DNA of 64,000 bases from positions 124,001 through 188,000 of the forward strand of contig JBDWCA010000003.1 of the NCBI GenBank assembly GCA_039978075.1, given 5' to 3'. Under the pieces are notes generated by a model. It had not been told where the DNA came from. It was given only the letters and a program-made list of their open reading frames with translations, and searched no databases. The translations under genes were made by a program, and so were the position numbers. Of this stretch, positions 42,558-50,828 are shown piece after piece. Position 1 is the stretch's first letter. Every line of letters starts with the position of its first letter. Source of the DNA: Anderseniella sp039978075 (lineage in GTDB: Bacteria; Pseudomonadota; Alphaproteobacteria; Rhizobiales; Aestuariivirgaceae).

Positions 42558-42761
42558 TCAGGTAAAGGGCGCGGTGATCAGTGACAGGGCGAGCGCCACT
42601 GCCAGAAACGCGCCAACGGCTGTTGCGACCCTGATCAGTTTTGACTGGCTTTTCCACCAGTCCAATTTTGCCACCAACCATGCGCCTGCTGCAGAGACGG
42701 CCGCAATGACGGCATCCAGAAAACCATTGCCGGTAGTGATCATGTCAGTGAGGTTTTCCAT
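42558..42761 (-). CDS. Small membrane protein, 67 aa, end of lysis cassette
   Basis: Two hydrophobic segments (NGFLDAVIAAVSAAGAWLVAKL and VATAVGAFLAVALALSLITA) surround a short basic loop containing WWKSQSKLIR. Size and position next to the 3TM holin suggest a second holin or antiholin, which is inference. The gap to the holin gene is 6 bases. Confidence 0.6.
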   Translation of the reverse strand: MENLTDMITTGNGFLDAVIAAVSAAGAWLVAKLDWWKSQSKLIRVATAVGAFLAVALALSLITAPFT

Positions 42762-42767
42762 ATTGTG

Positions 42768-43196
42768 TCATCCTTTCCTGATGAACTTGTCGACGACTTT
42801 TTCGACGGAGCGTCCGCCGATGTACCCAGTGATTGAGATGGTCAGCAGCGTCATGATCCATTCCAGCAACTTGTCGCCGACTGCCAGTGGCGGCGCGCCA
42901 AACCAGCCCACGGCGATTGGGACGAAGAACGCGTACCAGAACAGGACGAAGGCAAAGCTGACGGCGACTGCGGGTCGCCACATTCGCGTCAGAGGACTCT
43001 CGCTGTTGATCTCGGCAATGATGACCTTGCCGCGTTTGGACCACAGGTTCGTAAGTGCCAGCAACAGCGCCTTCTGCACTTCGGATTTGAACTGCTGATC
43101 GCTGATCTGCTTGTTGATCCACTTGCCGCCCAGATCCCTGAAAACGTCCAGGACGGGGCCGAGAGCCGCATTTGCCATGATTGATACGATGCTCAT
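42768..43196 (-). CDS. 3TM-type holin (GTA_holin_3TM-like)
   Basis: ATG 43196 overlaps the endolysin stop (ATGA). The 142-residue protein has a helical N-terminal domain (ALGPVLDVFRDLGGKWINKQ, VQKALLLALTNLWSKRGK) and two to three hydrophobic segments (AVAVSFAFVLFWYAFFVPIAV, LLEWIMTLLTISITGYIGG). It ends in the conserved RSVEKVVDKF. This is the architecture of the 3TM holin of gene-transfer-agent and phage lysis modules. It would release the endolysin. Confidence 0.75.
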   Translation of the reverse strand: MSIVSIMANAALGPVLDVFRDLGGKWINKQISDQQFKSEVQKALLLALTNLWSKRGKVIIAEINSESPLTRMWRPAVAVSFAFVLFWYAFFVPIAVGWFGAPPLAVGDKLLEWIMTLLTISITGYIGGRSVEKVVDKFIRKG

Positions 43197-43849
43197 CGTT
43201 TGAATAACCCCCATACGGCCAGCAGCAAGCGCAGCAGCCAATGTGTTTGTGTTTCGGGTGAAGTTGACTCCGGGACCGGTTGCGGTGTTGTTGGGGCTTC
43301 GTGCGCAGCTTCCAGAGCTGCTTCAAATCTGATCGCATAATCAGCAATCGCCCCAGCCTTATCGGTGCCATTGATAATCCGGCGCGCATTCCAGTAATCG
43401 TGCAGATCAGGGTTGATATAGTCGTTGAAGCCTTTGCCGGTGAACCAGCCGTCTTTCATGCCCTGGAACATGATGAATGCAGCATTTGCAGGCTCCATCA
43501 CGAGGTCAGGCTTGCGCACGAAATCTATGCCAAGTGCTTGACCGGCTTTGTTGTAATTCGTCTTCCATGTCAGTTGGACATAACCGCGCCCATAATAGAC
43601 CTGCCCTGTATTGGGGTCTTTGCACCCGTACTTTCGGCCCCTGCCCCGGCCATACTCCCGTATCGGCTGCATGGTGAACGCAGTTTCATGGAACGCGGTT
43701 GCAAGTGCATATGCCAGCCATTGACGATTGGTGAAACCGGTCTCGTTCCACTGCTCCAGAATGAACTCGATGCCCGATACCTGCTGCCGTGTGAGCTGGC
43801 CCTTGAACAAGGCGTGGCGCACCTCGTCGAAAAATACTGAAAGGTTCAT
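43193..43849 (-). CDS. GH19 chitinase-like endolysin with C-terminal anchor
   Basis: ATG 43849 overlaps the stop of the preceding small gene. The 218-residue protein is a glycoside hydrolase family 19-type lysozyme. The catalytic Glu is in LATAFHETAFTMQPIREYG, followed by YYGRGYVQLTWKTNY (the second catalytic region) and NGTDKAGAIADYAIRFE. It differs from typical soluble endolysins in ending with a Thr/Pro linker and a hydrophobic helix (WLLRLLLAVWGLF), so it may be membrane-tethered. Confidence 0.85.
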   Translation of the reverse strand: MNLSVFFDEVRHALFKGQLTRQQVSGIEFILEQWNETGFTNRQWLAYALATAFHETAFTMQPIREYGRGRGRKYGCKDPNTGQVYYGRGYVQLTWKTNYNKAGQALGIDFVRKPDLVMEPANAAFIMFQGMKDGWFTGKGFNDYINPDLHDYWNARRIINGTDKAGAIADYAIRFEAALEAAHEAPTTPQPVPESTSPETQTHWLLRLLLAVWGLFKR

Positions 43850-44019
43850 CTGCACACACTGACCCTGAAGCCGCGAATGGTCTGACGGGTGCACTTTCCC
43901 GGAGCCGGCAGGCTTACGTCAGCGCACACCCTGACTGTCCTGGCGCCCAGGTGTTGAGTACCGGCCAATGTCGCAAACACCAAAAGAAACACGACGAGAA
44001 ACAGCGCTGCCCATCTCAT
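43846..44019 (-). CDS. Small membrane or exported protein, 57 aa
   Basis: This short reading frame has ATG 44017-44019 preceded by GAAGG and a TGA overlapping the endolysin ATG. The product starts MRWAALFLVVFLLVFATLAG (a signal or anchor helix) and continues with a short basic, cysteine-containing tail (VRVCADV, GKCTRQ, SVCR). It lies between two lysis genes with overlaps on both sides, so it is probably a functional phage gene such as a spanin component. Confidence 0.6.
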   Translation of the reverse strand: MRWAALFLVVFLLVFATLAGTQHLGARTVRVCADVSLPAPGKCTRQTIRGFRVSVCR

Positions 44020-44522
44020 GCCGGATGCGCCTTCATGTGCTTGATGATCATGCGGTGAAGCCGGCGCGGGATTTGAAACAGTTGCCGCGCCACGCAGCCG
44101 TCGATGATGAAGAACGGATAGACAGACGAGTGACCGGTCCTATCGATGATGTAGAGCCGGTCGGGGTCCGGGAGGCGAACGCCATATCCACCGCTCAGGC
44201 GCCTGCGTTGACCATCAATGCGATAGCCATGCTGCAGAAAGAACATGTAGAGTTTTGCCTGCCTGTCATCGAACCTGATGATTTCCGCCTTGGGCAAGCG
44301 ACGGTTGATAATCTCAATGTTGTCGGCTTCCGTCAGTTCGCAGACCCGGTGATGTGATTTGCCGTGCTGATAGTCCTGCTTGGCTGCATGATTAACGGTT
44401 TGGGCACTGGCAAAGGAGAAGCACGCGGCCAATCCCAACAATAACAGGGCACCGGAAAATACAGCCGATGCGAATGGCACGCGCGCATAGCTTTTCGTTT
44501 CCATTCCTCTCGGACGTGGCAT
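44016..44522 (-). CDS. Secreted protein of the lysis cassette, 168 aa
   Basis: ATG 44522 follows GGAG 5-8 bases upstream. The protein has an N-terminal hydrophobic segment (VFSGALLLLGLAACFSFASAQ) and a mature region with LTEADNIEIINRRLPKAEII, RLYIIDRTGHSSVYPFFIID and a basic end. The stop overlaps the next gene (ATGA). No family is recognised; it may act at the cell wall. Confidence 0.65.
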   Translation of the reverse strand: MPRPRGMETKSYARVPFASAVFSGALLLLGLAACFSFASAQTVNHAAKQDYQHGKSHHRVCELTEADNIEIINRRLPKAEIIRFDDRQAKLYMFFLQHGYRIDGQRRRLSGGYGVRLPDPDRLYIIDRTGHSSVYPFFIIDGCVARQLFQIPRRLHRMIIKHMKAHPA

Positions 44523-44548
44523 GGCGTTCTCCAATGTGGTTGATTGAG

Positions 44549-44791
44549 TTATCTGGACTTCAGGAGGTGTTCGACGAGCTTCTTCTGATCCCTGCGAATT
44601 TCCTGAATTGCTCCGTCCTGGCTTTCGCGCAGTTCGCGAGCGTGCCTGTTCTCCTGCTCGAGCAGGTCAAGCCTCTTGTTGTTGGTGAAAACAATACGCC
44701 CGACCCACCAGACGACGCTGGAAATTACGCCTGCCAGGCCGGTCGCAATCCAGAAGACCCAGTCATGGATCATTGAGGGCTCGAGTTTCAT
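44549..44791 (-). CDS. Small anchored coiled-coil protein, 80 aa (i-spanin-like)
   Basis: An N-terminal membrane helix (DWVFWIATGLAGVISSVVWWV) is followed by a charged coiled coil (LLEQENRHARELRESQDGAIQEIRRDQKKLVEHLL). This order matches i-spanins and related lysis proteins. It is the first gene of the cassette. The role is inferred from shape and place. Confidence 0.6.
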   Translation of the reverse strand: MKLEPSMIHDWVFWIATGLAGVISSVVWWVGRIVFTNNKRLDLLEQENRHARELRESQDGAIQEIRRDQKKLVEHLLKSR

Positions 44792-45085
44792 GCCGCGCTC
44801 GCTTTTCGCAGTCAGTAGGTGTCAATTGTTGAGTGTGCCCGCACGTGCACACATGCAGTTTGAAGCTGTTCTGCTTCTGCACTGAGGGAGTTACAGTCAG
44901 GGTCGTTTGATCTGTTCGCGCTGTCGGGTGAGTCGACAAACTGTCCTTTGGCCCAAGCCACGGCCAACGCTCACATCATTGCCAATGACTGCATACTCAG
45001 AGAGTTGTAGACTATCCTGATCTGCGATCGGATTGTCCGCTCCAGAAACTTGGAAAACAACAGAATGCATTCCAAAGTTATTGGC

Positions 45086-45769
45086 CTATATGTATTCCTG
45101 AAGTTCGGCGAGCCCGTGGTGACGAACTCGTAAGGGCTCACCGTGTGGGCTATGCATGATCGCTTCATGCAAAATGAAGTCGTCTTCAAACGCGTTCCGA
45201 ACCCGATCCAGCAGGTCCCTCTCCACCAATCCGATATCCAATTGTGCGGATACGTTTCTCCTCGGTATTTCTATTTCTTGGCCCGTTTTAGAGGTCAAAT
45301 ATTTGGCAAGGGCATCGAGTCTCTCGAATGAAAATAGCAGATCAATTCCTACTTTCTTTGATGGGTCGAGAATAAAGCTGGAAGGTCGTGTCACTACATA
45401 CCGCTTACCCTCTTTTTTACAAATGTCTTCCAAAAACGCGCTGAACGAAACGCCACATGTGTTGCGCGAATGATCGACGTGACTCGCGTTTTCGACACCT
45501 GGACGACGCCGGTATTTGTAGTAGCTGGCCAACATGTCGAACGGTTCGCGCACAACCGCTATTCGCTCAAGAGTGCCGATGTCCATGCCACTGCGTTTCT
45601 TCAGGAACGGTTCAAGGTATTCCTCGTAGTCCGCCACGGTCATGTGCTTTACGCCACCATTGCCATCAAGTGTGCATTCTGAGGCATGCTGAAGCGCCAA
45701 ATTTATTGACGTTGATGCACTCTTTGGCACGTCGAACATCACATATTTGTGTCTGAAAGAAATCCTCAT
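45086..45769 (-). CDS. Sulfotransferase family protein in prophage context
   Basis: The 227-residue protein has the PAPS-binding elements of sulfotransferases: the 5'-phosphosulfate loop VPKSASTSINLAL near the start, the 3'-phosphate motif AVVREPFDMLASYYKYRR (about residues 70-90), and SFERLDALAKYL further on. The AAGG ribosome-binding site lies directly after the broken tail-fibre frame, 10 bases downstream of its end. It may decorate surface sugars or phage fibres; the acceptor is unknown. Confidence 0.75.
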   Translation of the reverse strand: MRISFRHKYVMFDVPKSASTSINLALQHASECTLDGNGGVKHMTVADYEEYLEPFLKKRSGMDIGTLERIAVVREPFDMLASYYKYRRRPGVENASHVDHSRNTCGVSFSAFLEDICKKEGKRYVVTRPSSFILDPSKKVGIDLLFSFERLDALAKYLTSKTGQEIEIPRRNVSAQLDIGLVERDLLDRVRNAFEDDFILHEAIMHSPHGEPLRVRHHGLAELQEYI

Positions 45770-45778
45770 CCGGCGACC

Positions 45779-46821
45779 TTACTTCGACATGAAACTCGAA
45801 TGTAAGGTCCTTTCTAATACTATCAGTGCCTGCAGGCCATTCCGTACAATGCAAATGCTCTGGTCAACCAAGCTCTCCATTGTCAAACCTTGACCATATC
45901 CTGAATAGTTATCTGGTTGCTGTTAATCGTCAGTGTTGCACTGAGAAAGCAACCACCCGGAGGCAACAAAATGGTTGTCCCCTTGGTAAAATTCATAATA
46001 AGGCTTTCAGCATAATCGATCGCCGCCTGTATGGCTGTTGTGTCGTCGGCCGAACCATCCGCAACAGCACCGAACATTTGCGGTGTGACACTGGTTCCAG
46101 TTAGCTCCCACCAAGCCCCGTCGTCCGACTGGATCTTGCCGGCATGTGATGGTTCCGAGCCGGCGCGTCGGTACGACGCCACGCCACCGTCACCAACCGA
46201 TGTATATCCGATGATGCAGGCCAGATTGATTCCTGGCGCAACATTGGCGGTCTGCAGGTCTGCCCTTGTATCGTAATCGATATCATCCACGATCAACGGG
46301 ATCTGATCGTGTTTCGACCAGTTGCCGGCGAAACCGGTTGTTAAAGCCGTATCGGTTGTGGCCACCAGGTTGTCACCAACTGCAAACTCAATGCTGTCCA
46401 CCGACACATAATCGAACCAGCCAGTCTCAGCCGCGCCAGCACCAGGAAATGTCCCTGCTGATGCAGCCCAATCGCCTTTATTGACCAAACCGCCAGACAA
46501 GGCGGCTATGTCAGTTTCGATCTAATCCAGATCAACTGCCTGGGTGACGCTGAGATGGCCTACCTTAGTTTGCTCTGCATCAGAAAATGGGTTGGTGTTG
46601 CCTTCCGCTTCATAAAGCACCTTGATTTCGGCACCGGTCAGAACCGTCGAAGACAGGTCCTGCCATGTGATGGCGTCTGTCCCGGTGACAATCGGGCCAT
46701 CAGATGTGCAGTAGCACGAACCTGCCCCATCGCTGCCTTCACTTTCACGAACCTCAGAACCTATGACCAGGTCACCCGCATCGACACAGTCCACTGTGGA
46801 ACCACGCCCCGTTTCGGGCAT
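45779..46821 (-). pseudogene. Tail-fibre / pectate-lyase-fold gene with an amber codon and a frameshift
   Basis: The first frame (46821-46522) has tail-protein style segments (TWQDLSSTVLTGAEIKVLYE, NTNPFSDAEQTKV). It ends at TAG 46522-46524 in VTQAVDLD, after which the same frame continues IETDIAALSGGLVNKGDW to 45883. That part has SVTPQMFGAVADGSADDTT, the start of a pectate-lyase-type beta helix, and stops at 45883. Shifting by one base at about 45900 restores GYGQGLTMESL and runs on to TAA 45779. One stop mutation and one deletion explain the break. Suppression or programmed reading is possible but less likely. Confidence 0.75.
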
Positions 46822-46844
46822 TAAACTATGTACGAGTTATCTGG

Positions 46845-47462
46845 TCAGCTTGGCGGTAGCCGGTACTGAAGCTGACCGCCCGCACCCGGCGCTTGCTGCC
46901 TTAGATTGTCCAGCACAAACCGGTCCGTGAACGTGCCGGAACTGGTGTGCATGGTCATGTTGGCGGTCGGGGTCAGTTTGCCATTCGTCAGGGTATATTC
47001 CACCTCGACATACACTTTTTCAATGTCACCTTCGCGCAAGCCGGGGCGCCTTGGCTGAGTGAACGCCCACCGGTTTACATCTACGACAAACTGAGACAAT
47101 GAAGCGGTTGAGCAAGCCACGACACCCAGGCTGGGGTATCCGGTGATACTGATTGAAACACGTCTGCCGGTGCCTCTTTTCGAGACCCTGCCCTGTGCAT
47201 GGCTGACGTGACACCGGGTGGCTGCCGGAAACCCGTCCAGGGTGAGTTCGTAGTAGCGTTGTGGCGGCGGGTACCTGCCGACATTGGCAGGCAGTGCGCC
47301 ATTCGCCGGCGGCGGGTTGCTTGCAAAATTTCCGGCGTTTCCGTTGCCGGCGACACTCGCCGGTGTCTCGTCATCGCCGAACAACGACAATCCCGAGCTA
47401 CCACACCCGGCCACCAGGCCACACAACGCACTGACAACAGCTAATTCAAGGACACGTTTCAT
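46845..47462 (-). CDS. Lipoprotein of the prophage region, 205 aa
   Basis: ATG 47462 gives a lipoprotein signal (LVAGC at about residue 20), an Asn/Pro-rich linker and a C-terminal domain with RVSISITGYPSLGVVACST, DIEKVYVEVEYTLTNGKL and TMHTSSGTFTDRFVLDN. No family is recognised. It is the gene before the broken fibre on the same strand and may be phage- or host-derived. Confidence 0.65.
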   Translation of the reverse strand: MKRVLELAVVSALCGLVAGCGSSGLSLFGDDETPASVAGNGNAGNFASNPPPANGALPANVGRYPPPQRYYELTLDGFPAATRCHVSHAQGRVSKRGTGRRVSISITGYPSLGVVACSTASLSQFVVDVNRWAFTQPRRPGLREGDIEKVYVEVEYTLTNGKLTPTANMTMHTSSGTFTDRFVLDNLRQQAPGAGGQLQYRLPPS

Positions 47463-47792
47463 GGGATCGACTTTGTAACAGACTGACAATACACGCAACG
47501 GCATTTGTTGAGTGTTCACCGCTAATAACGGCTGTCATTGGCATTAAAGAGGCAGAAGCGCCAGCGATATATGTGCAAGTTCGTCCACCGTAGCGCTGAT
47601 ACGTATGTATTTGCCGGAATTTGTGTAAGCAGGTCAATGGCGGCAGCAGACAACGAGCTCTATCCGTTGCACGATCCATCGATAACCAATTGATTAACAG
47701 TATTTTTTCAGTGTTGCGCTTGCGCCGCAATCACCTTGCGATCGCTGATCCGGCCCGGCAAACAGCCGGACCGGATATGTCGCTTTAAGCCG
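47463..47792. other. Non-coding stretch with a hairpin
   Basis: No coherent gene is seen here. ATCCGGCCCGGC (47748-47759) and GCCGGACCGGAT (47765-47776) form an imperfect 12-base stem right after the stop of the capsid-neighbour gene. It may act as a transcript end, although no T run follows. Confidence 0.5.
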
Positions 47793-48053
47793 TCAGGCCA
47801 GGATGGCCGGTGACATCGAGGCCGCACCACCTGTCGTCACTGCAGTGACAACGTGTGTGGTGGCACCGACAGTTGCGGTGGTCTTCACGTAGATCACCAC
47901 GTCATTGACCTTCATACCCTTGGCGGCACCGTCTTCAATGAAGTCGGCAGCATCCACGGCGGTATGAATGTCGGTGCCGTAGGCGAGCCAGACTTTCGGC
48001 TGGTCGCCCACGCACGGGATCACGCAGTTCCATTGTGCTGTTACATAAGCCAT
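47793..48053 (-). CDS. Capsid-neighbour protein, 86 aa (head decoration-like)
   Basis: ATG 48053 follows two AAGGA ribosome-binding sites. The protein is mostly beta-like (AYVTAQWNCVIPCVG, VWLAYGTDI, VNDVVIYVKTTATVGATTHVVTAV). It sits directly downstream of the major capsid gene, where small decoration or head-stabilising proteins are commonly encoded. The identity is inferred from position. Confidence 0.55.
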   Translation of the reverse strand: MAYVTAQWNCVIPCVGDQPKVWLAYGTDIHTAVDAADFIEDGAAKGMKVNDVVIYVKTTATVGATTHVVTAVTTGGAASMSPAILA

Positions 48054-48068
48054 GTGTAATCCTTTCCT

Positions 48069-48941
48069 TTAAGACGCCACGATGGCTGAACCATCATGTG
48101 TCATCTGAACGATGCCGGTATTCTGAAGCAGCTTGGCTTCGTGGTAGAGTGAGCATCGCGACCACGACAGTTGCTGCTTGTCCTCATAGCCGATAGCCAC
48201 ATCCATGCCCTTGGCGTCGGCAGCATGGCCGACGGCATTGCGGTGATACATGAAGCACAGCTCCGAACTGGTGCCGAGACCGGCGATCTGGTTGGAGACA
48301 ATCCACTTCACCCCGAGCCATTCATACCAGCCCTGCCCCATGCTCGAGGCGGTCTTGGCATCCATGGCATTCCAGCCGGGATAGTTGACCGCCGGTTTCA
48401 CGGTGACAAAGTCCGCACTTGAGAAGGTCGGAATGGTCATCAGGTAGGCCAGGAAGGCAGGCGAGACGACTGCGAACACATTACCGTCCCACGGAACGCC
48501 GTTGTTCATCAGGTATGTCGTTGCCTTCTGCACCATGGTCAGTGATGCGGTTGCCGTCGTACCGGTGGTAATCGTTCCGGTTTCGAGCTGTGCCAGGATG
48601 GTGGCATCGATATCGCGGTTCAACACCGACATGGTGTTGATCTGCATGATTTCGCGCTGATCACCCTGTGACTGGAAAATATTGAATCCGGTCATCTCGA
48701 TGAGGTCGTGCTTTTCCTTCAGCGTGACGGTGGTCTGGGTGTTGTTGTTGTCACGCGCCGGGATCAGGCCGCCGACGCCGCGGGTCACGGTTGTGCCGGA
48801 TGAATCGACGATCAGGAACGTGGCCTGATTACCCTTGGTCTGGCTTTCCTTGGTGGTTGTATCCTTAAGAAGCGATTGCCGCTGGCCGAATGCCAGGACC
48901 ATCTCTTCCCGATATTGAATCATTGGGGCTGCACCAGGCAT
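48069..48941 (-). CDS. Phage major capsid protein
   Basis: The 290-residue protein has no signal peptide and starts after a strong GGAGGG. Coat-protein style segments include YREEMVLAFGQRQSLL near the start, LKEKHDLIEMTGFNIFQSQGDQREIM, and a central ALAQLETGT-like helix-strand region. It ends SLYHEAKLLQNTGIVQMTHDGSA. It resembles coat proteins of alphaproteobacterial podo- or siphophages in size and order. Confidence 0.75.
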   Translation of the reverse strand: MPGAAPMIQYREEMVLAFGQRQSLLKDTTTKESQTKGNQATFLIVDSSGTTVTRGVGGLIPARDNNNTQTTVTLKEKHDLIEMTGFNIFQSQGDQREIMQINTMSVLNRDIDATILAQLETGTITTGTTATASLTMVQKATTYLMNNGVPWDGNVFAVVSPAFLAYLMTIPTFSSADFVTVKPAVNYPGWNAMDAKTASSMGQGWYEWLGVKWIVSNQIAGLGTSSELCFMYHRNAVGHAADAKGMDVAIGYEDKQQLSWSRCSLYHEAKLLQNTGIVQMTHDGSAIVAS

Positions 48942-49157
48942 GGTGTCCCTCCTTCAATTGATGGGTTGAATGAAAGCTTGGTCCTGAACGGGTGGCTGGA
49001 AGGCGAGCAGACACCGGGAGGTCTTCGGTTCAGCGAAGAGCCGGTTTCATGCGCCTGCCGGGACGCAGGGACAGTAGCAGGTTGGTTTGGGGTCTTGACC
49101 CCGAGGTTCAACCGGGACCGTATGTTACGGGATGGCCGGTTTGATCAGAAAGTCGGC

Positions 49158-50291
49158 TTACGGGCTCACGGGCGGTGGCCCGAGGCCCGGCACCCATTTA
49201 ACGCCTTCCGCAAACGGGAAGCGGCCGTCAAACGGATCATCGTCGTCCGGGATGACGGCCCAGTCATCCAGCGTCAGGCTGGAAAACACTTCTTCAGCCA
49301 TCTGGGGGATGTCGAGTTCCGCAATGCTGGCAAAACCGCTGTAACCGTTCGGTGCTGTGCCCGGCAAACTCCCATGCTCCGGGTCTGGTACGTCCGGTTC
49401 CACCCGTTGTCCGGTCATTGGCTTAAACAAATCTCCCCTGCCCGACATAAAACCATCAGGATCCGGTTGCTCGTGGGGTGCTGCATCCCGCAGGTCACCA
49501 CGGTCCCGCTTGCGGCTTTCAGGCCCATGCGGATTACCCGGTCTCGCGCCGGGCCTGGTGCCGGGCCCGGGCCGGGACGGTTCAGCGCTTTCGGTCCACT
49601 GTGTGGGCCTGTTTCGCAGCAGATACTGCGATGCCTTGTCCGCGCCGGTATAATCGAACTGGTTCTCCCATCCGTCGGCGGGCCAGTTCACACTGCCGGT
49701 AGGCAGAAGCTCGTTTGTGTTGTTGTCGCGCGGGTTGCTTGACAGCCATTTGCCAGGATCGATTTCGGCAACGACCACCGGTTGCAGGACCACGCCGTTG
49801 GGCAATTGTGTCGTTCTTGCGCCTTTTACCTGCCATCCGCTATCAGGCCCCGGTTCCCAACTGACACTATCGCCTGCGCCGCCGGGAAAAGAGTTCAGCA
49901 TGATTTGCTTGGCAAATTTGATGACGTCTGCCGTGGTGCCATCGTTTGCGCGCACGTATCGGCCGATCTCGCGGCCAATCAAATTATTGTATTCATCCAT
50001 GGACCTGTCGGAAAAAATTTCCCCATCCAGCTCATGCGCCCACAACAGAACATGAGCATATCTCTCTCCATAGACACGATGCAGTTCGCCCGCGATCAGC
50101 AAGTGGCGGAACGCATCTGCGGGACCATCAAGTCTACCGGGCAGCTGTGATGCGATCGATAGACCAACGGCCCAGTCCGCAGCGCCATCAGTTCCCGCGT
50201 TTTGAATCCTGTGCCATGCAGGCAGCCCCGATTCCTGCAATTCGCGCCGGTAACGTCTTCCTCTGTTTTCAGTATCTTCGGAGCTACCCAC
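49158..50291 (-). CDS. DUF6973-like protein with disordered C-terminal half
   Basis: The 377-residue protein has an N-terminal helical domain with ADAFRHLLIAGELHR, then AHVLLWAHELDGE and SMDEYNNLIGREIGRYV. The DAFRH...AHE...MDxYNNxxGR pattern resembles DUF6973-type domains, which often appear in predicted toxins or wall-associated proteins. The second half is Pro/Arg/Asp-rich low complexity. It follows the membrane protein gene at 50294 by 2 bases, and together they look like a transferred pair. Confidence 0.6.
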   Translation of the reverse strand: MGSSEDTENRGRRYRRELQESGLPAWHRIQNAGTDGAADWAVGLSIASQLPGRLDGPADAFRHLLIAGELHRVYGERYAHVLLWAHELDGEIFSDRSMDEYNNLIGREIGRYVRANDGTTADVIKFAKQIMLNSFPGGAGDSVSWEPGPDSGWQVKGARTTQLPNGVVLQPVVVAEIDPGKWLSSNPRDNNTNELLPTGSVNWPADGWENQFDYTGADKASQYLLRNRPTQWTESAEPSRPGPGTRPGARPGNPHGPESRKRDRGDLRDAAPHEQPDPDGFMSGRGDLFKPMTGQRVEPDVPDPEHGSLPGTAPNGYSGFASIAELDIPQMAEEVFSSLTLDDWAVIPDDDDPFDGRFPFAEGVKWVPGLGPPPVSP

Positions 50292-50293
50292 GC

Positions 50294-50734
50294 TTAATCT
50301 CCAGTGTTTGTTTTATTCCAATTCATCATTCTGAACACCGTTAACCCAAGGAACACAAATGCAGGGGCAAACATTATAAAAAAGAGCGCCCAATGGGCCC
50401 TCATTGCTAGCTCACCATCCAGTCTATAAGCACCTGGTAAACTCAAAATCATTCTTGTGAAAGCAAATGTTGTCCAGGCAAACATAATGGAGCAGCTGAA
50501 TAATATAAAAAACTTTCTGAATACAAATATTGATAACCAAAAAATCCCGAATATTGAAAATATAGCCAAATTTACCGCATAAACCATTATGTGATCCGCA
50601 GGACTGGCCGCTGTTGGAAAGGCCGTGGCAAAAGTAAACAGAAACGCCAGGGCGTAGAAAAGATAAGTCACCAACCACCAACTCAAAGACCGACCAACAT
50701 GCGCCGCGTGCTCATGACCACCAGGTTCAGACAT
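50294..50734 (-). CDS. AT-rich four-helix membrane protein, 146 aa
   Basis: ATG 50734 follows AAGGGAATTC. Four hydrophobic segments are visible (LVTYLFYALAFLFTFATAF, MVYAVNLAIFSIFGIFWLSIF, FILFSCSIMFAWTTFAF, ALFFIMFAPAFVFLGLTVF). The gene is much more AT-rich than its surroundings (50521-50580 holds only 16 G/C), a sign of recent transfer. It could be an immunity or accessory partner of the DUF6973-like protein, which is inference. Confidence 0.6.
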   Translation of the reverse strand: MSEPGGHEHAAHVGRSLSWWLVTYLFYALAFLFTFATAFPTAASPADHIMVYAVNLAIFSIFGIFWLSIFVFRKFFILFSCSIMFAWTTFAFTRMILSLPGAYRLDGELAMRAHWALFFIMFAPAFVFLGLTVFRMMNWNKTNTGD

Positions 50735-50828
50735 CACGAATTCCCTTAACTTGCCCAACAGAATGTGGCTACCAACCAACTGGTGGCAGCACCCATAGGC
50801 CGTTCATCACTGGACTGACAGTCTGGGA

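Noticed and set aside
47446..47730. Minus-strand ORF of 94 aa
   Set aside because: It overlaps the lipoprotein start, has basic, cysteine-rich chance composition and no ribosome-binding site.
48876..49742. Plus-strand ORF of 288 aa
   Set aside because: It is a shadow of the capsid and DUF6973-like genes, with Arg/Gly-rich composition and no ribosome-binding site.
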